DNA from: Acanthornis magna
Lineage: Eukaryota > Chordata > Aves > Passeriformes > Acanthizidae
Direction of reading: 5' to 3'
Assembly (NCBI GenBank): GCA_036785705.1
Contig: JAWUZG010000173.1
Span: forward strand, 2,589,001-2,653,000
DNA: 64,000 nucleotides
Translations under genes and position numbers: made by a program
Shown: positions 25,949-37,600 of the stretch, piece by piece
How the letters are laid out: every line of letters starts with the position of its first letter
Position numbering within the stretch: position 1 is the first letter of the stretch
The notes under the pieces: generated by a model
Database searches by the model: none
Seen by the model: the letters and a program-made list of their open reading frames with translations, nothing else
Told to the model about the DNA's origin: nothing

Positions 25949-25971
25949 AATTAATTAGTAAATTAATTAGT
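25949..25971. repeat. TAATTAATTA direct repeat
   Basis: TTAATTAATTAGTAAATTAA and the next bases contain two AATTAATTAG units. This gives several overlapping homeodomain cores. Confidence 0.85.
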
Positions 25972-26259
25972 GTTCTCAAAACAGTGTCAGCTGGAAAGGG
26001 ATACCGTGGAAGCACAAACTAGACCATGATTTGTTCCAATTCAGTTTGGTTTCAGGGCATATGAGATTTTCCAATAAGATCAGGTCATGCGTGTCTTTGT
26101 CCGTGAAGATGGAGAGTTGCAGCGCAGCAGCAAGGCAGCAATCTCTTGTAAGATCAGTGTGTGGCTCTGTCTTGTAAGGTTGTACTGAAAACTGCTTAAG
26201 ATGAAGTGAAAAGACACAACACCAGAGGTCTGTGGATTTCTTTCAGTGTATTCAACACT

Positions 26260-27240
26260 CACTGACTGTCTACCTTGAAATTACTACATGCAACTGAATC
26301 GAGACTGTACCTACCGCCATATATTTTTAGTGTCATTAACACATAAACATTGTGTAGCAATTTCAGTCTGTTAAACAGGCCTGGGATTGGCAAAGATGCT
26401 GGCGTGGAGACTGCTTCACGCTTCTGGAAGCGAAACGGTGCTAATGACAGCCAAAACAGCAACAGAAAATGTATGCTATTGTATGACGCAGTCACCAATA
26501 GACAGGAGTGACCTTCAGAGGTAATGATCACAATATTTAAGTGCCTACATTTCCCCAGGTGCCCACTCCAGATAACAACAGGCATTAAGACGGGGCCAAA
26601 ATGGGCTGAATTGCAAAAGTGCCATATTTAGCATACAGTCTTGAGATGTGTGCCTGTGGCGTTTCAGCTGAATCTGATAATACCTGGCTCAGGTCTGGGT
26701 GTAGCCTCTTAAGTCTGCAAAAATCCTTATCTAATGTCCCTTTAGGTAGCATTTGGTGCTGAACGGCCTCTTACTGCCTCCAAAACGTGGTGCTAATTAA
26801 CGTGAACCAAGTTACAGTATGTGCTAAAGATTCCAGCTTTGTTACTTATTTAATGAGCTTTGTGGGATTTGAACATGAGGCTCAAAGTAGCAGGGGAAAC
26901 CTCATAATTAGTTTCAATTAGAAGAAGTTCCTACACATTACAACTATTTGATAAACTGCAGAGAACTACTGAACAGATACAAATCACTAGTGTTGTTTCA
27001 TTTGTTATTATACTTATTTTCTTCTTAATTAGTTCTGATTGGCTTATGATCCTAATTAATGCAAAGGAATTTGGAATGGTATACAATGGTACGGTTTAGA
27101 AGATGCCAGAGTGTACAACTGCTAAATTATTGCTAATTGTTATTTACACGAGGACAGGAAGACTAAGCAATGTGCTGCCTAATTAGCTTTAAAGATATGC
27201 TTTCCATTTCCAAATTAAATGAAAGCAAATGGGATAAAAT
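26260..27240. promoter_or_regulatory. Candidate conserved element, homeodomain-site cluster
   Basis: TAATTA cores lie at 26794-26799, 26905-26910, 27026-27031, 27053-27058 and 27180-27185, with TAATTG at 27134-27139. TAATTAATGCAAA (27053-27065) combines a homeodomain core with an octamer-like ATGCAAA. GGAATG (27073-27078) fits TEAD. Isolated CpGs persist (TGGCGTGG, GGAAGCGAAACGG, AAAACGTGG). This is the strongest enhancer-like texture in the intron; conservation has not been tested. Confidence 0.45.
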
Positions 27241-27306
27241 CATTACAGTTACCAAAAAAATCCTCATCCTTCTCTCTAAAAGTCAATAGTTCAACTGCCA
27301 ACAATT

Positions 27307-27350
27307 AAAAAAAAAAACAAAAAACCAACCAACAAAACCAACCCAAACTA
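27307..27350. repeat. A-rich AACC tract
   Basis: A11 followed by CAAAAAACCAACCAACAAAA and CCAACCCAAAC. It is the same class as 8595-8655 and 16166-16222. Confidence 0.9.
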
Positions 27351-28095
27351 GCCAAGAAATAAAAGTCCTTCAAGAAAATGTAGACCCTTAATCCAAAATG
27401 GACACTATTAAAACCTTTTCAGCTGCCACTTCAAAATGTTTAATGTTATATCCATTACACAGATATATTGTGAGCAGCAAGTGTGGTGCCAATCTTAATT
27501 AGGGAAGACTGCAGAGATTTTAGCAGCCAGTACAGGTGTAGGCAGCCTACAGAATTGCTCTGCTTCAGTGTTTACAAAGAGATGGTGTCTTCAGTTACTC
27601 CCTCCAGAGCTATGTGGGAAAGAGTCCAACCTTGAAACACCAAAAAAATTGGACAACACTCCTGAATTATAACCTGCTTTGGCCACTGATTTCTTATTCA
27701 CTTCACCTCTGCTTCATCTTCCTCATGAGCACTGCAAGTTTCTTTGGTCAATCCACTGGCACTGGTAAAGCACTCATCAATACAGATTTATATAGCCTTG
27801 CCAAGTTCTTTGTAGGAACCACTGGATTCTTTAATACATAAAATGCTGTGTCAGTGTCATGGTAATTATGTCCTTTTCTATTTTTATTCACTCAACATTG
27901 GAAACAAGATAAAAAAGTCTCAACATTACGGTTTATGGAAAACTTGTTATGTGAGAAAGGAAAAGCCCAAGGCATTTTAAAGAAAGCTCCAAAATCCTTT
28001 TTCTTTCTTTATATCAGTTTTGACGGGTCTCAAACAACATAATGTGCAGTGGCTGTCGCAGGACTTCTGTTTGTGCTGTGATTTCTAAAAAAAAT

Positions 28096-28123
28096 AGACA
28101 TTTCATAGCAGACATTTCATAGC
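28096..28123. repeat. 14-bp perfect tandem duplication
   Basis: AGACATTTCATAGC occurs twice with no spacer (28096-28109 and 28110-28123). Confidence 0.95.
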
Positions 28124-28183
28124 TTTAATGTTTTGTTAGTCTGTTTGGTTGTTTTCCTGCTCTCCTGTATCTCAGTGCCAAGG

Positions 28184-28245
28184 GAATAGCCAGGATGATC
28201 TAATAGGTCTTTTTTATCTCTGATTTCCATGATTTGATGAAAAAC
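28184..28245 (+). mobile_element. Possible old CR1 3' end
   Basis: GATGATCTAATAGGTCTTTT, then TATCTCTGATTTCCATGATT, resembles the last 50 bp of CR1 (GATGATCTT-AGGTC-TTCCAACCT-ATGATTCT). It is weak because the tail octamer is decayed. Confidence 0.4.
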
Positions 28246-29332
28246 TATACTCTGCACACTTCTCAGCCCCATACACAAACATTTTTCTTGGCCTCTGGTC
28301 TATGTTTAAGGATGTCATTCACTTCTCAGGGTTTCTAAAGGTTACACTTTTATACATACATAGGCAGGCATATACTTGGTCGGTAGTGCCTCCAATTTTC
28401 TGGTTTTGAAAACATTTGAAATTTAAGAAAAAAATCCACCCAAAACACCTTAAAGTAAGGGAGAGTGTAGATATTGGATGTTTTCTGACCAAATACTTGT
28501 ATACGCATCTATGTTATAAACATACAAGTGCATATAACAGGGCATTGCCACTGCTTGTCTGAGTTGTCTTGTTCCAATTTGCTTCAGGGCTCAGGGAGTT
28601 TGTGCTTCCCTGCCAGCAAGGGGCCTTTCATTTACCAGATCAATGCAGATAGCTCAGCACAGCCCTGCAGTGCTGCCGAATGAAGATACAGGCTTGTGCA
28701 TGAAAAATACACAGTTTTCCTGGAGAAAAATGAGCATTGGAATCTGAGCAACAGACATTTTTGTGACCAGCCTGCACTGAAGGCTCCAATCCAGCAGCAC
28801 AGACCAAGGTCACTTGGACTTCGTTCTTACTTACATGAAGTCCTTTTTTAAATTATAAAAGTGGCATTTTTCCCTATTAGGGTTTTAGCCTGCCAAACCT
28901 ACCAAAAAGAGGGCTTGCTGGAAATGGGAACTCAGCCCGCAGACTTTACTGATGCCACTTGCATGCCTGAAGCTGAGTTTGTGCTTAAGCTGCTTGCTGA
29001 AGCTTGAAGGCCTTTAAAAGGTTTAACTTTTTGTCTTGAATGCTACTCACTTATTTTATCCTCACTGTAACTCATCCCTTCCCTCCTTCTCTCCATATGA
29101 GCAGCTTCACTCTTCCTCCCAAGCCCCCTCATCATCCTCTTACACCTGGTACAGCTGCTGGGGCCACCCCAGACACAGTCCTGCTGGGTGACACCAGAAT
29201 CACATATCTTTGAGGAGCCATTCAGAAAGGTGTCAGCCCTATTCCCTGCTGTTTCTTCCCTTGGACCATCATCTCCCATTTCACCCTTTTCCCCAGATGA
29301 GCTGTTCTAAAACACTGCAGAGCTGCATCGTG
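28245..29332. other. Intronic sequence, no gene seen
   Basis: Unremarkable intron that becomes pyrimidine-rich on the plus strand from about 29050. Confidence 0.55.
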
Positions 29333-29481
29333 CTGGGAATGCCCCACCCCTGGAAGTGTTCATGGCCAGGTACGGATGGGGCTTGGAGCAACCTGGTCTG
29401 TGCATCTCATTCCACACCCTGGGGAGTGGAATGAGATGACTTTAAGATTTCTTCCAACACAAACCATTCTGTGATTCTGTG
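29333..29481 (+). mobile_element. CR1 LINE 3' end
   Basis: CCCCACCCCTGGAAGTGTTC, ATGGGGCTTGGAGCAACCTG, then TTCCAACACAAACCATTCTG and TGATTCTGTGG. This is the CR1 subtype with GGGCTTGGAGCAACCTGGTC. There is an atypical interior where GGAGTGGAATGAGATGAC replaces the usual segment. Confidence 0.93.
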
Positions 29482-29797
29482 GTCTCACGGCTTTCAGATT
29501 TTATGCCTTCTACATGCCCCCTCTGGCTCACATCTCTGCCTGCAGACTCAACTATTTTAACCTTTCTCATCTCTGGGACTCTCCAGGCACAACTGGCTCT
29601 TGCTCTTTGCCTTGCAAGCATCCTCAGAAACCTTTCTTTGCTTTGCTGTGGAACTGAGCACTGCTGGCCATCCTCTGCCCTGCTGCAAAAATTCACCATC
29701 TCTCAGCTCCCACCCTGCACACACCGTGCCTCAGCTGACCTCTGTTCCCTCACTGAAGCCTCGAGCTCTTGCAAGAAGAGGGCACTGTGAGAGATGT

Positions 29798-30234
29798 GAA
29801 AATGCGAAGGGCCTTGAGGGGAAACCACACAAGGAGCAGCTGAGGTCACTTGGTCTGTTCAGCCTGGAGAAGAGAAAGCTGAGGGGAGACCTTGAAGCTG
29901 TCTGCAATTTCCTTGTGAGGGGAAGATAAGGGGCAGCAATAAATTCTTCTCTCTGATGACCAGTGACCGGACTCAAGGGACCGGCCTGAAGCTGAGTCAG
30001 GGGAGGTTTAGGTTGGATATTAGGAAAAGGTTTTTCACTCAGAGAGTGATTTTGCATGGACAGAGGCTTCCCAGGGAAATGGTCACGGCCCCAAGCCTGC
30101 CCAAGTTCCAGAAACACTTGGACAATGCTTTCAGCACGTGATGGAATTCCTGGGGCAGTCCTGTGCTGGCCAGGAGCTGGACTCGAGGATGCCTGTGGTT
30201 CTCTTCCAGCTCTGGATATTCCACGATTCCGTGC
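29798..30234 (+). mobile_element. CR1 LINE 3' fragment with ORF2 C-terminal remnant
   Basis: One frame reads [20 protein letters not shown] (about 29851-29910), the conserved C-terminal motif of CR1 ORF2. GGTTTAGGTTGGATATTAGG and TTTTTCACTCAGAGAGTGAT follow in order, and it ends near GGATATTCCACGATTCCG, a decayed tail. It is a dead, 5'-truncated copy 316 bp from the preceding CR1, in the same orientation. Confidence 0.93.
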
Positions 30235-31732
30235 TGAAGACAGACTTGCCAGCTTGGCTCAACTCCAGCCCACCACGGCAGTGCTGGAATGGGGGGAACA
30301 GCACTGGGCACGCCAGGCCCAGCATGGAGCGAGGTGTTCCCATGATCCATGTGCCTTTCAGCCACGTTCCTGCCACGCAGGGCCCCTCCAGGAGAACACG
30401 GCACAGGCACAACGGGAGGAGGCAGCAGGGCTCCCTTCCTTGCCAGCCTCACAGGTGAGATCCAGCACATTTTCAATTCCCATTAAATTGTCTTCTTTTC
30501 CTGGCTACGGAACAACTGGATTTTATTTTTCTCAATGGGTTTTGCCAAGTTTGAAGCCTTTTATTGTCTGGTTTAAGGCATAATCTCTGGCTGCGAGTGA
30601 AATTAATGGCTGCTGCATTATTCATTTCACCTGAAGCAAGAACAGGTCTATGTATTTACCCAGGACCTGCTACTAGCACTTACCACAGAAGCATCTGAGA
30701 GGCACTGGAGTCCTGTATCTGTTAACTTTGGTTCAGTCAATTGACTGGCATTAAGGAGTAGAAGAGGAAAAACACTCTGTGTTCTTCATTTATAGGGTGG
30801 TGGGGGAGAAAAAAGCCTCTGGAACAGTGTGGATTAAAGGAGACATTCAAATTTGGAGGACATTTCCTAAACCTTATAAGAAATTTAGATAAGGTCACAT
30901 TCAAGAACTCCTTGAATATGTATCTTTCAAATCATTTGTACTTCTCCAATGACAGACTGACAACATTAATAAAAATCAGAGACTGTGAACCAAAATCAGA
31001 GCCTGCCTCAAACTTACACATTTTCAATTCACAGAGCACTGCATGCAGATAACTCACTGGACTCGATGCCTTAAGCTAAAAATCAGCTTCACATTCTCCC
31101 TCCCAGGCTGCTGCAGTTATCATAAAGTTGTTCCCATCCAATGGCTACAAAGCAGCCTCTGTAAAATGAGAATATAGCCATTCCTGTTGCTAGTGGAGAT
31201 GATCCTGTTACAGGAACAGCATGAAAAGGCACTAATTCTTTGAACTGCTTCCTCAGACATTGATGTAAGGGTCTAGGAAGGTTGGATGTAGAATATTGTG
31301 GATGTTTGCTCAGTTATGGATTTACTGTCCTTGCTAAAGAGAAGGAAAGATATTTTTCTGACAATATTGCATCCAGCACTTTTCTTGTAATCACTAAGCT
31401 CAATTATCTTCCTACTCAACATACAGGAGAGCCTTGGAGGGGGCCGTTTGAATTTGTGCTTAGCGATTTATCTTGGATAGATTTGTAAATAGATTAAAAC
31501 ACTACTTATATTTTATCAAACACTGTGATTTTAAAAACAAGCATCATGGACGTATCCCATTTCTCCCTGATTTTACTTGGGATTTGTTGACCTTGTGTTT
31601 AGCCAGCCTTGAGGACTCACTTCACCGCCGTGACCGTGTCACATCGGCAACTTTCCATCGCTCAGGGAACGGAGAGAAACCCTCCCACAAAGGCACGAGG
31701 CAAGGATGACTTGGTTGGAAACTCTCTGATCG
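30235..31732. other. Intronic sequence, no gene seen
   Basis: A GC-richer part (30235-30480) adjoins the CR1. A frame at 30056-30583 runs out of the CR1 into this sequence and is not a gene. The rest is AT-rich intron. Confidence 0.55.
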
Positions 31733-31882
31733 CAGAATGACAGAATCATGAAGGTTGGAAAGGCCTTCTAAGGTTGAGTCCAACCATTAACCCAGCCCTG
31801 CCAGGTCCACCGCCAAACCATGCAACCTCTCTACATCCATGGACTAGGCAAACCCCCGGTACATCCCCTGGAGAGAGCATCT
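31733..31882 (-). mobile_element. CR1 LINE 3' end
   Basis: The plus strand reads CAGAATGACAGAATCATGAA, then GGTTGGAAAGGCC, GAGTCCAACCATTAACCCAG and GGTCCACCGCCAAACCATG. It is the ATTAACC subtype with a decayed inner end. Confidence 0.88.
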
Positions 31883-33861
31883 CTGATAAAAGCATCAGCC
31901 ACCCCATGAGCAAAAAGAACATCCTGATTTGGTCCTAATACATAATTAGCAACAATAAGTTATTTAAGAGGAAGTCAGCCGCAATGAAATAATATATACA
32001 ACACACACATGTGCAGAGGTGATGTTTTTAAGAATGACATGAAAATACGTAGAAATATGCAGAATGCATGCTACTCTTGAGTCTTAATGCACAAAGGCCT
32101 TGAGATCTATGGAGGAAAATTTCTATAGCAGAAAAAAGTATCTTTTTATTACCACAATTATTGATCCAATGAGTGGCTTTTTTGGAACAACACATGGCCA
32201 TTTTCCTCATCTTTTGCCGGTAACCAAATCTCCCTCCTCCCTCTTACCCTCAGTTTTACTGTTATTGGCTTTAAATTAAGTCAGCAAACGATGGAATTTT
32301 TTCACAGCCTAACCAGTAAAATGGTGAAGCATAAAAAGAACAGTGTCAAATCATATCCTCAAAGCTGATTAAAAGTAATCCTGCAGATGCTAAATATGGA
32401 TTACCACAGCAATTACTGAAAATTCATAACCTTGCTAAAAAGGCATTCTAATGGAGTTCTGCAGCACACTGTAGTTAAGGGCTGTTTGCTTTTTTTAAAA
32501 CAATTTGCAGTAAAATGTGTGGAAGTGTGGTCTTATACAAGCTCCATCCAGCTCTGAATCAAAAATTGTTTATGGCTGTTGAGAGCTCTCCTGTGGTATT
32601 TGAAACCACCACAAACAGTGTTTTGGCTATCTCTATCTGCTATTGGACCAACTTTGACCCACATTTTGTCCTCATTATATCTCTTTTACAGTTTAAAAAG
32701 GTTTGAAATCTATTTAATTCCTAATTTAAGGCTGTTTCATACGATAAATTGCTCTAGGATAAGGATGCTTATTGCATTAAGGTCTGTATGTTCAAGCCTG
32801 TCTATTACACAGACTTTATTCAAAACACCATTACACACTATCACTGGTGATAAACTAATTAACAAGAATCTGGCCATTTTTAACTCACAGCCATTGAATA
32901 ATATATGTGAACATAGTAATTATGAAAACCTTTCCATATCCACTCTTTAGTATAGATTTAGCATTATTTTCAGAGACAGCCAAATCTGTGCTGAGCTTCA
33001 GCAAATTTTTATGTTGGCAACTTCACTACAGCTGTCATTTGCACCAAATATCAGTGGTAAAAGTTGTCTTTTCCATGGCTGAGCTCAGATAACAAGAGAA
33101 CGTCATCTCCCAGCGTCAGAAATGTAGAAAAACCCCAGAAGTATGCATAGGTGCTCATCTTATTTTGCTGACCTTTCTGGCAACTCAACTCTGTTGACAA
33201 CAGCAGAGAACCAGGAATGTAATTACAGTAGACTGCTGCTGTCTTCCTGCAATGAATCTTTTCTAGACTGAAAATTTATGACCTTTTTTTCCAACAACAA
33301 AAACCAGATAAATTTGGATTTCACTCCATTTTGTCCAAGTGAATTAATTTCCTATAGATTTTTTTTCAATACATGAGGAGATGTTACAATTGTAGGCTTT
33401 TTTTTCTTATCATCTCCACTTAAGCAGCAAAAAATAATAAGAATAATCTACACATGAAGAAAAAAAATGCTTAAGTGTAACTTACAGCATTTCTAGATAA
33501 GAGTTTTATAAAATGTAAGCACAGGGATGAAATAATTTGATCTAAAGTTTGTTTAAGGTTAACACATTCTCCTTCATAGTGACTTGGAGGCAGATGGGAT
33601 ATATTTGCAAGTTTTGAAATCAGATGCCTCAATTACTTTTCCATTTCTCGATAAAGGAAATGTTACTGTGCATATGGGGGAATCTGATTACGAAGGTTCA
33701 AATACTTTGCCCTTATCTATCATCAATCCGTGGATGTCATATTGAAACGTGATCCATCTACTTAGGTCTGATAATATCAAAGCAAACAAGAAAGAAATAT
33801 GTTTCAGCTGATAAAACCATCTTTCCTGTAACAACAAATGAATTTTGTGAATCATATACTT

Positions 33862-34046
33862 AAGGAAAAAAAGAGAAGAGAAGAGAAGAGAAGAGAAGAG
33901 AAGAGAAGAGAAGAGAAGAGAAGAGAAGAGAAGAGAAGAGAAGAGAAGAGAAGAGAAGAGAAGAGAAGAGAAGAGAAGAGAAGGAAAGAAAAAAGAAAAG
34001 AAAAGATAAGAAAGAAAAGGAAAAGAAAGAAAGAAAAGAGAGAGAG
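33862..34046. repeat. (AAGAG)22 microsatellite in a 185-nt near-pure purine tract
   Basis: The pure pentamer array AAGAG runs from 33871 to about 33982 (22 units plus AAG). Purine sequence continues through GGAAAG/AAAAG repeats to 34046, with a single T at 34007. The array has mirror symmetry, which favours H-DNA (triplex) formation. The Arg/Glu/Lys and Ser/Leu/Phe frames across it are artefacts. Confidence 0.98.
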
Positions 34047-35284
34047 TCTAAGTATTTCTTTTCACACTTGCTGCAGTCTCCTACTGCCCACTGGCTACAA
34101 TTATGTGCTCCCAGCTGATCAGGTTGGTGGTGGTCCCAGTCCCACCAGCAACCATGATGATAAATAAGCTTTTTCCTTGCTTCCACCAGCTCAGATTCCC
34201 AAGGAGACTGGGCACTAATGAGAACTTGCAATAGAGGCTCTAGGGAGACAAGACCCAAAATTGCCCTGCTTAAGCGGGATCTGTGCTTCTCTCTACACTC
34301 TTCCAAAGGCACTAAACAATTTGAGACCTGAGGATAAGCCCTCAATCCTGTTGGATTGCAGGACTTACATCCTACTCTTTTCAGCCTGTGTTCAGTCTGC
34401 ACTAAACAGAAGATGCAAAGCTAATGAAGTTAAAAAGTTAACTTAGATTTTTTCCAGACTGCCTCAGAAGAGTTATCTTTTGTGCCTGCGCCTGTTGAGA
34501 GGAGAGAAAAGGCTTTTAATTATAACTGCAATGGATTATCCCCATCTCTGCAGAAGGGCTCTTGACATTTTTGAAGACTAGGCATCTTCTGTTGAGCTAG
34601 CAATGGAGTGTGTATGATAGAAACAGAGCGTGTTGCCTTTCCAAGTTGGTAAAATGACCTATGCTGCCAATGGCAAAGCCCTCAAAGCTTTCTGTTTAGC
34701 AGGATCCTGCACAAATACAGATCAATAGCTTCAATTTGATTCTCACCAGTCCATCTGTAAAAACAGTATTATTCATATGTCTGCTGTCAACACAATCGCT
34801 CTCCCTGATCCAAACAATTTGTTGTTTCTATTTGTTTAGGAAAAAGAAAAACCTCTGAACATTCTGATTAATTTGAAAAAGCTTCTCCTTTCTGACTACT
34901 CTGTGCCTCATACTACTTTAGCCCTCTCTTCTATGTATTAGACAATAGTTATCACACAGAAATTACATTTCCCTCTCTTCCCTTACCAAAAAAAAAAAAA
35001 AGAAGAAAAAGAAAAGGTATCATGTAGTGGCTTTGAATGATTATTTCACTAGTACACTAATCATGACCTAAACTAAATAGCAGATAGATTTTTATATAGG
35101 ACACAGGTACTTATAGATTATAAGAGCACTCTCAACCATGCTGGAGATATTGCTGGAAAGCTGTTTGGTGCTTAAGGAGAAACTAGCACGGGAAGGATGA
35201 TGGAAGTTTTGATTTGCCAGGAAACATTACGTGAGTTACTGCAACCTAAGTAAATGATGACTAAAGGTACAGAGGATAACAATC

Positions 35285-35425
35285 TGCAGGTGTTTGAGGG
35301 AGGCAAACACAGAGGAAGAGGTTTTCTTAGGGTCATCCAAAGGGTAAAAGTAGCAGCAATGCTAGATGGCCAAGCTAAATTAATAGTTTTTCTCCACCTC
35401 TAATAGCTATGATTCTATTATATTA
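35285..35425 (+). mobile_element. Possible old CR1 tail
   Basis: GGTCATCCAAAGGG, GCAATGCTAGATGGCC, CACCTCTAATAGCTATGATT and CTATTATATT resemble the end of a diverged CR1 (octamer ATGATTCT retained once). Assignment is uncertain. Confidence 0.4.
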
Positions 35426-37019
35426 AAACAGAAGAAAAGCTACGGAGAAATCCTGAAGCCATTTCTAACCCAGACCCTCAATGACAGATTAAATAGTACA
35501 GTAGATTGCAATTTCTTCTTCTGTAGTCAAATGTTAATTAGATTCCTTGCAGCTGTCTGTATATCCTGAGTTGGCTGATGAGCACATTAACAATATGAAC
35601 TGATTCAAGAGTAAAAACGAAACTTCCTAGTGAAGGATAATGACACATTTGAAGCACAGACTGATCCCAACAAAACACAAACCCCACCAGGGCTCAGTGG
35701 CTCTGTTGCATATTTTATAGCGTGTGCAAATGGCTCTTCTGCACTGGCAGGGTCTGAATAATCTACGAATCTCAGCCTCTCCACTAATGCAGATATGCTT
35801 AAAAAACCCCAGAGAAACTGGAAGTGAATAAATAATTTTTTCCCATCTTTTGCAGGCAGTCATAGAAAACAGTCAAGTCACCTGACACTTCTAAGCATTC
35901 CTCACATATCTGTGAAATGAGGAAAAGTTGTTTCTCTTCTTAGTTTATTTTTGGTAAAACCTCATAGTGTCCTTGCCTGCAGAGCACTGACATGCAAACT
36001 ATCATGTCACTATATCAGTGTCAGTACATTAACTCCCAAGCATTTTGTCATTTTCCTAAACCTTCAGCCAAGTGTTTAACTGGAGATGGAGAGCTCTGTC
36101 CTGTTACCTAAAATTGCCTTGAAAATGATTCTTTCATTGTCAGTTTTATTGCAATTATGTTAAAGGTAAGAATTAAAGTTCAAATATGAAACAAAACAAT
36201 CCATTGACTTCTTCTCAGAGATAAACAAGTAAAATACTAAGAATGTGCGTCTACTTCAAATTTGTTAGGTCAAATTTTTTGAGATTGCTGCTTAAACATG
36301 CAATCTACTCACCTAAATCCTAAGGCCAGGATTCTGATGTACACCTTTCTACTAAAATGAATGAACTATCAAAAGTAGTGTTTCACTTGGCTTTGAAAAT
36401 TCCTTTATTATAAAACCTGGCTGAGTATTTACATAACAGACTGAGACAGCTCTAGCTGTAACTGTAAATATAGAATAAATGATGTACATATTAAAAATCT
36501 GGGGCATGACTTTTAAAACATCTCCCACTACATCCTCATAAATTAAGGCAGATAGGTGAGGTGATGTCACCTCCAACTCAATCAAACAGAAATCCAGTTG
36601 CCATAATTTCTGCTTGCAGTTTATTTGACAGCAGTTTTGTGGGTACTGCCTAAAAATGCCCTTTGAAGGGAAATACTGCAGCAATCACATTACTTTCTGT
36701 AAGTCTGATGTTTTGTCCTTTTGAAATAATGAAATTAGACCTCAGGTCTGAAAAACAATCCTGTAATGGAAGGAGAGTGGAATATATGATCTAATAAGTC
36801 CTGCGATTGCTACTTATGATCTAATTGCCAGTCAAATAGAAACTCTTCTTTAAAATAAAATCTGATCTTTTTTTCATTACGTCAAAAAAATTGCTTGAAA
36901 TGTGACAGTACAAGAGGAAAAAAAATTGTTTTTGCACTTTACTGATGCAGCCTCTATTTGAGCACTGTTCTTGTGATAACCACATAAAGCATTCCTGTTC
37001 AAAGGTTCTGTTATTGTCA

Positions 37020-37600
37020 AGGAGATGAATTATAAAGCAACTTTATATTGTGCAATCTGCAGATTTTATTGACAAAGTTGTCAGGAGCAGAAGAACTGGG
37101 AGTCTCTCTGCTTGTCATGGGATAAATAAGAGGATCTACAGAGCTCTCAGCTTCATTCAATTTGTTTAGATACAAGTTGACTGGGAGCATTGATTCGATG
37201 CGAGACCAGTTATGGATTTTTAGGTAGGAACATACACAGTGGGGAGTAATAGATGGCTCTAAAGTGAGTACAAGGCTGCAATTCACTTGGGAGGCTGCAG
37301 AGATCGTGCAAGCCCAGCTGCATAAGCATGCTGGATCAAGGGCAGATGGGTCTGATCCTCCCACAGAAGTGTTTTCTCCACCTACCCCAGCAGCAAAATA
37401 TTGCTTGACTTTTTCTCCCGTGGGGGAGCGCCGTGACAGGTTATATTTGTGTGCCAGGGGGTCTTGATTCATAGCCCCTCATTATTTAGAGCTTAGTTTC
37501 CCACCCGTGCTGCCACAAACATAGGAAGTCTCAGCTGCTGAGTAATGGAACCATCAAACTCTGGCTAATTTGCTGGATAAGACAAACCAGAGCACGAGAT
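37020..37600. promoter_or_regulatory. Candidate conserved non-coding element
   Basis: It contains CpG-retaining blocks (GATTCGATGCGAGACC, CTCCCGTGGGGGAGCGCCGT, CCCACCCGTGCTGCC) in a composition otherwise low in CpG. The 151-codon minus frame across it shows no known family. Inferred from texture only. Confidence 0.3.

Noticed and set aside
30056..30583. 175-codon plus-strand frame
   Set aside because: It starts inside a dead CR1 copy in a frame unrelated to ORF2 and continues into unique sequence.
33838..34402. Repetitive Arg/Glu/Lys and Ser/Leu/Phe frames on the two strands
   Set aside because: They are translations of the (AAGAG)n microsatellite, not proteins.
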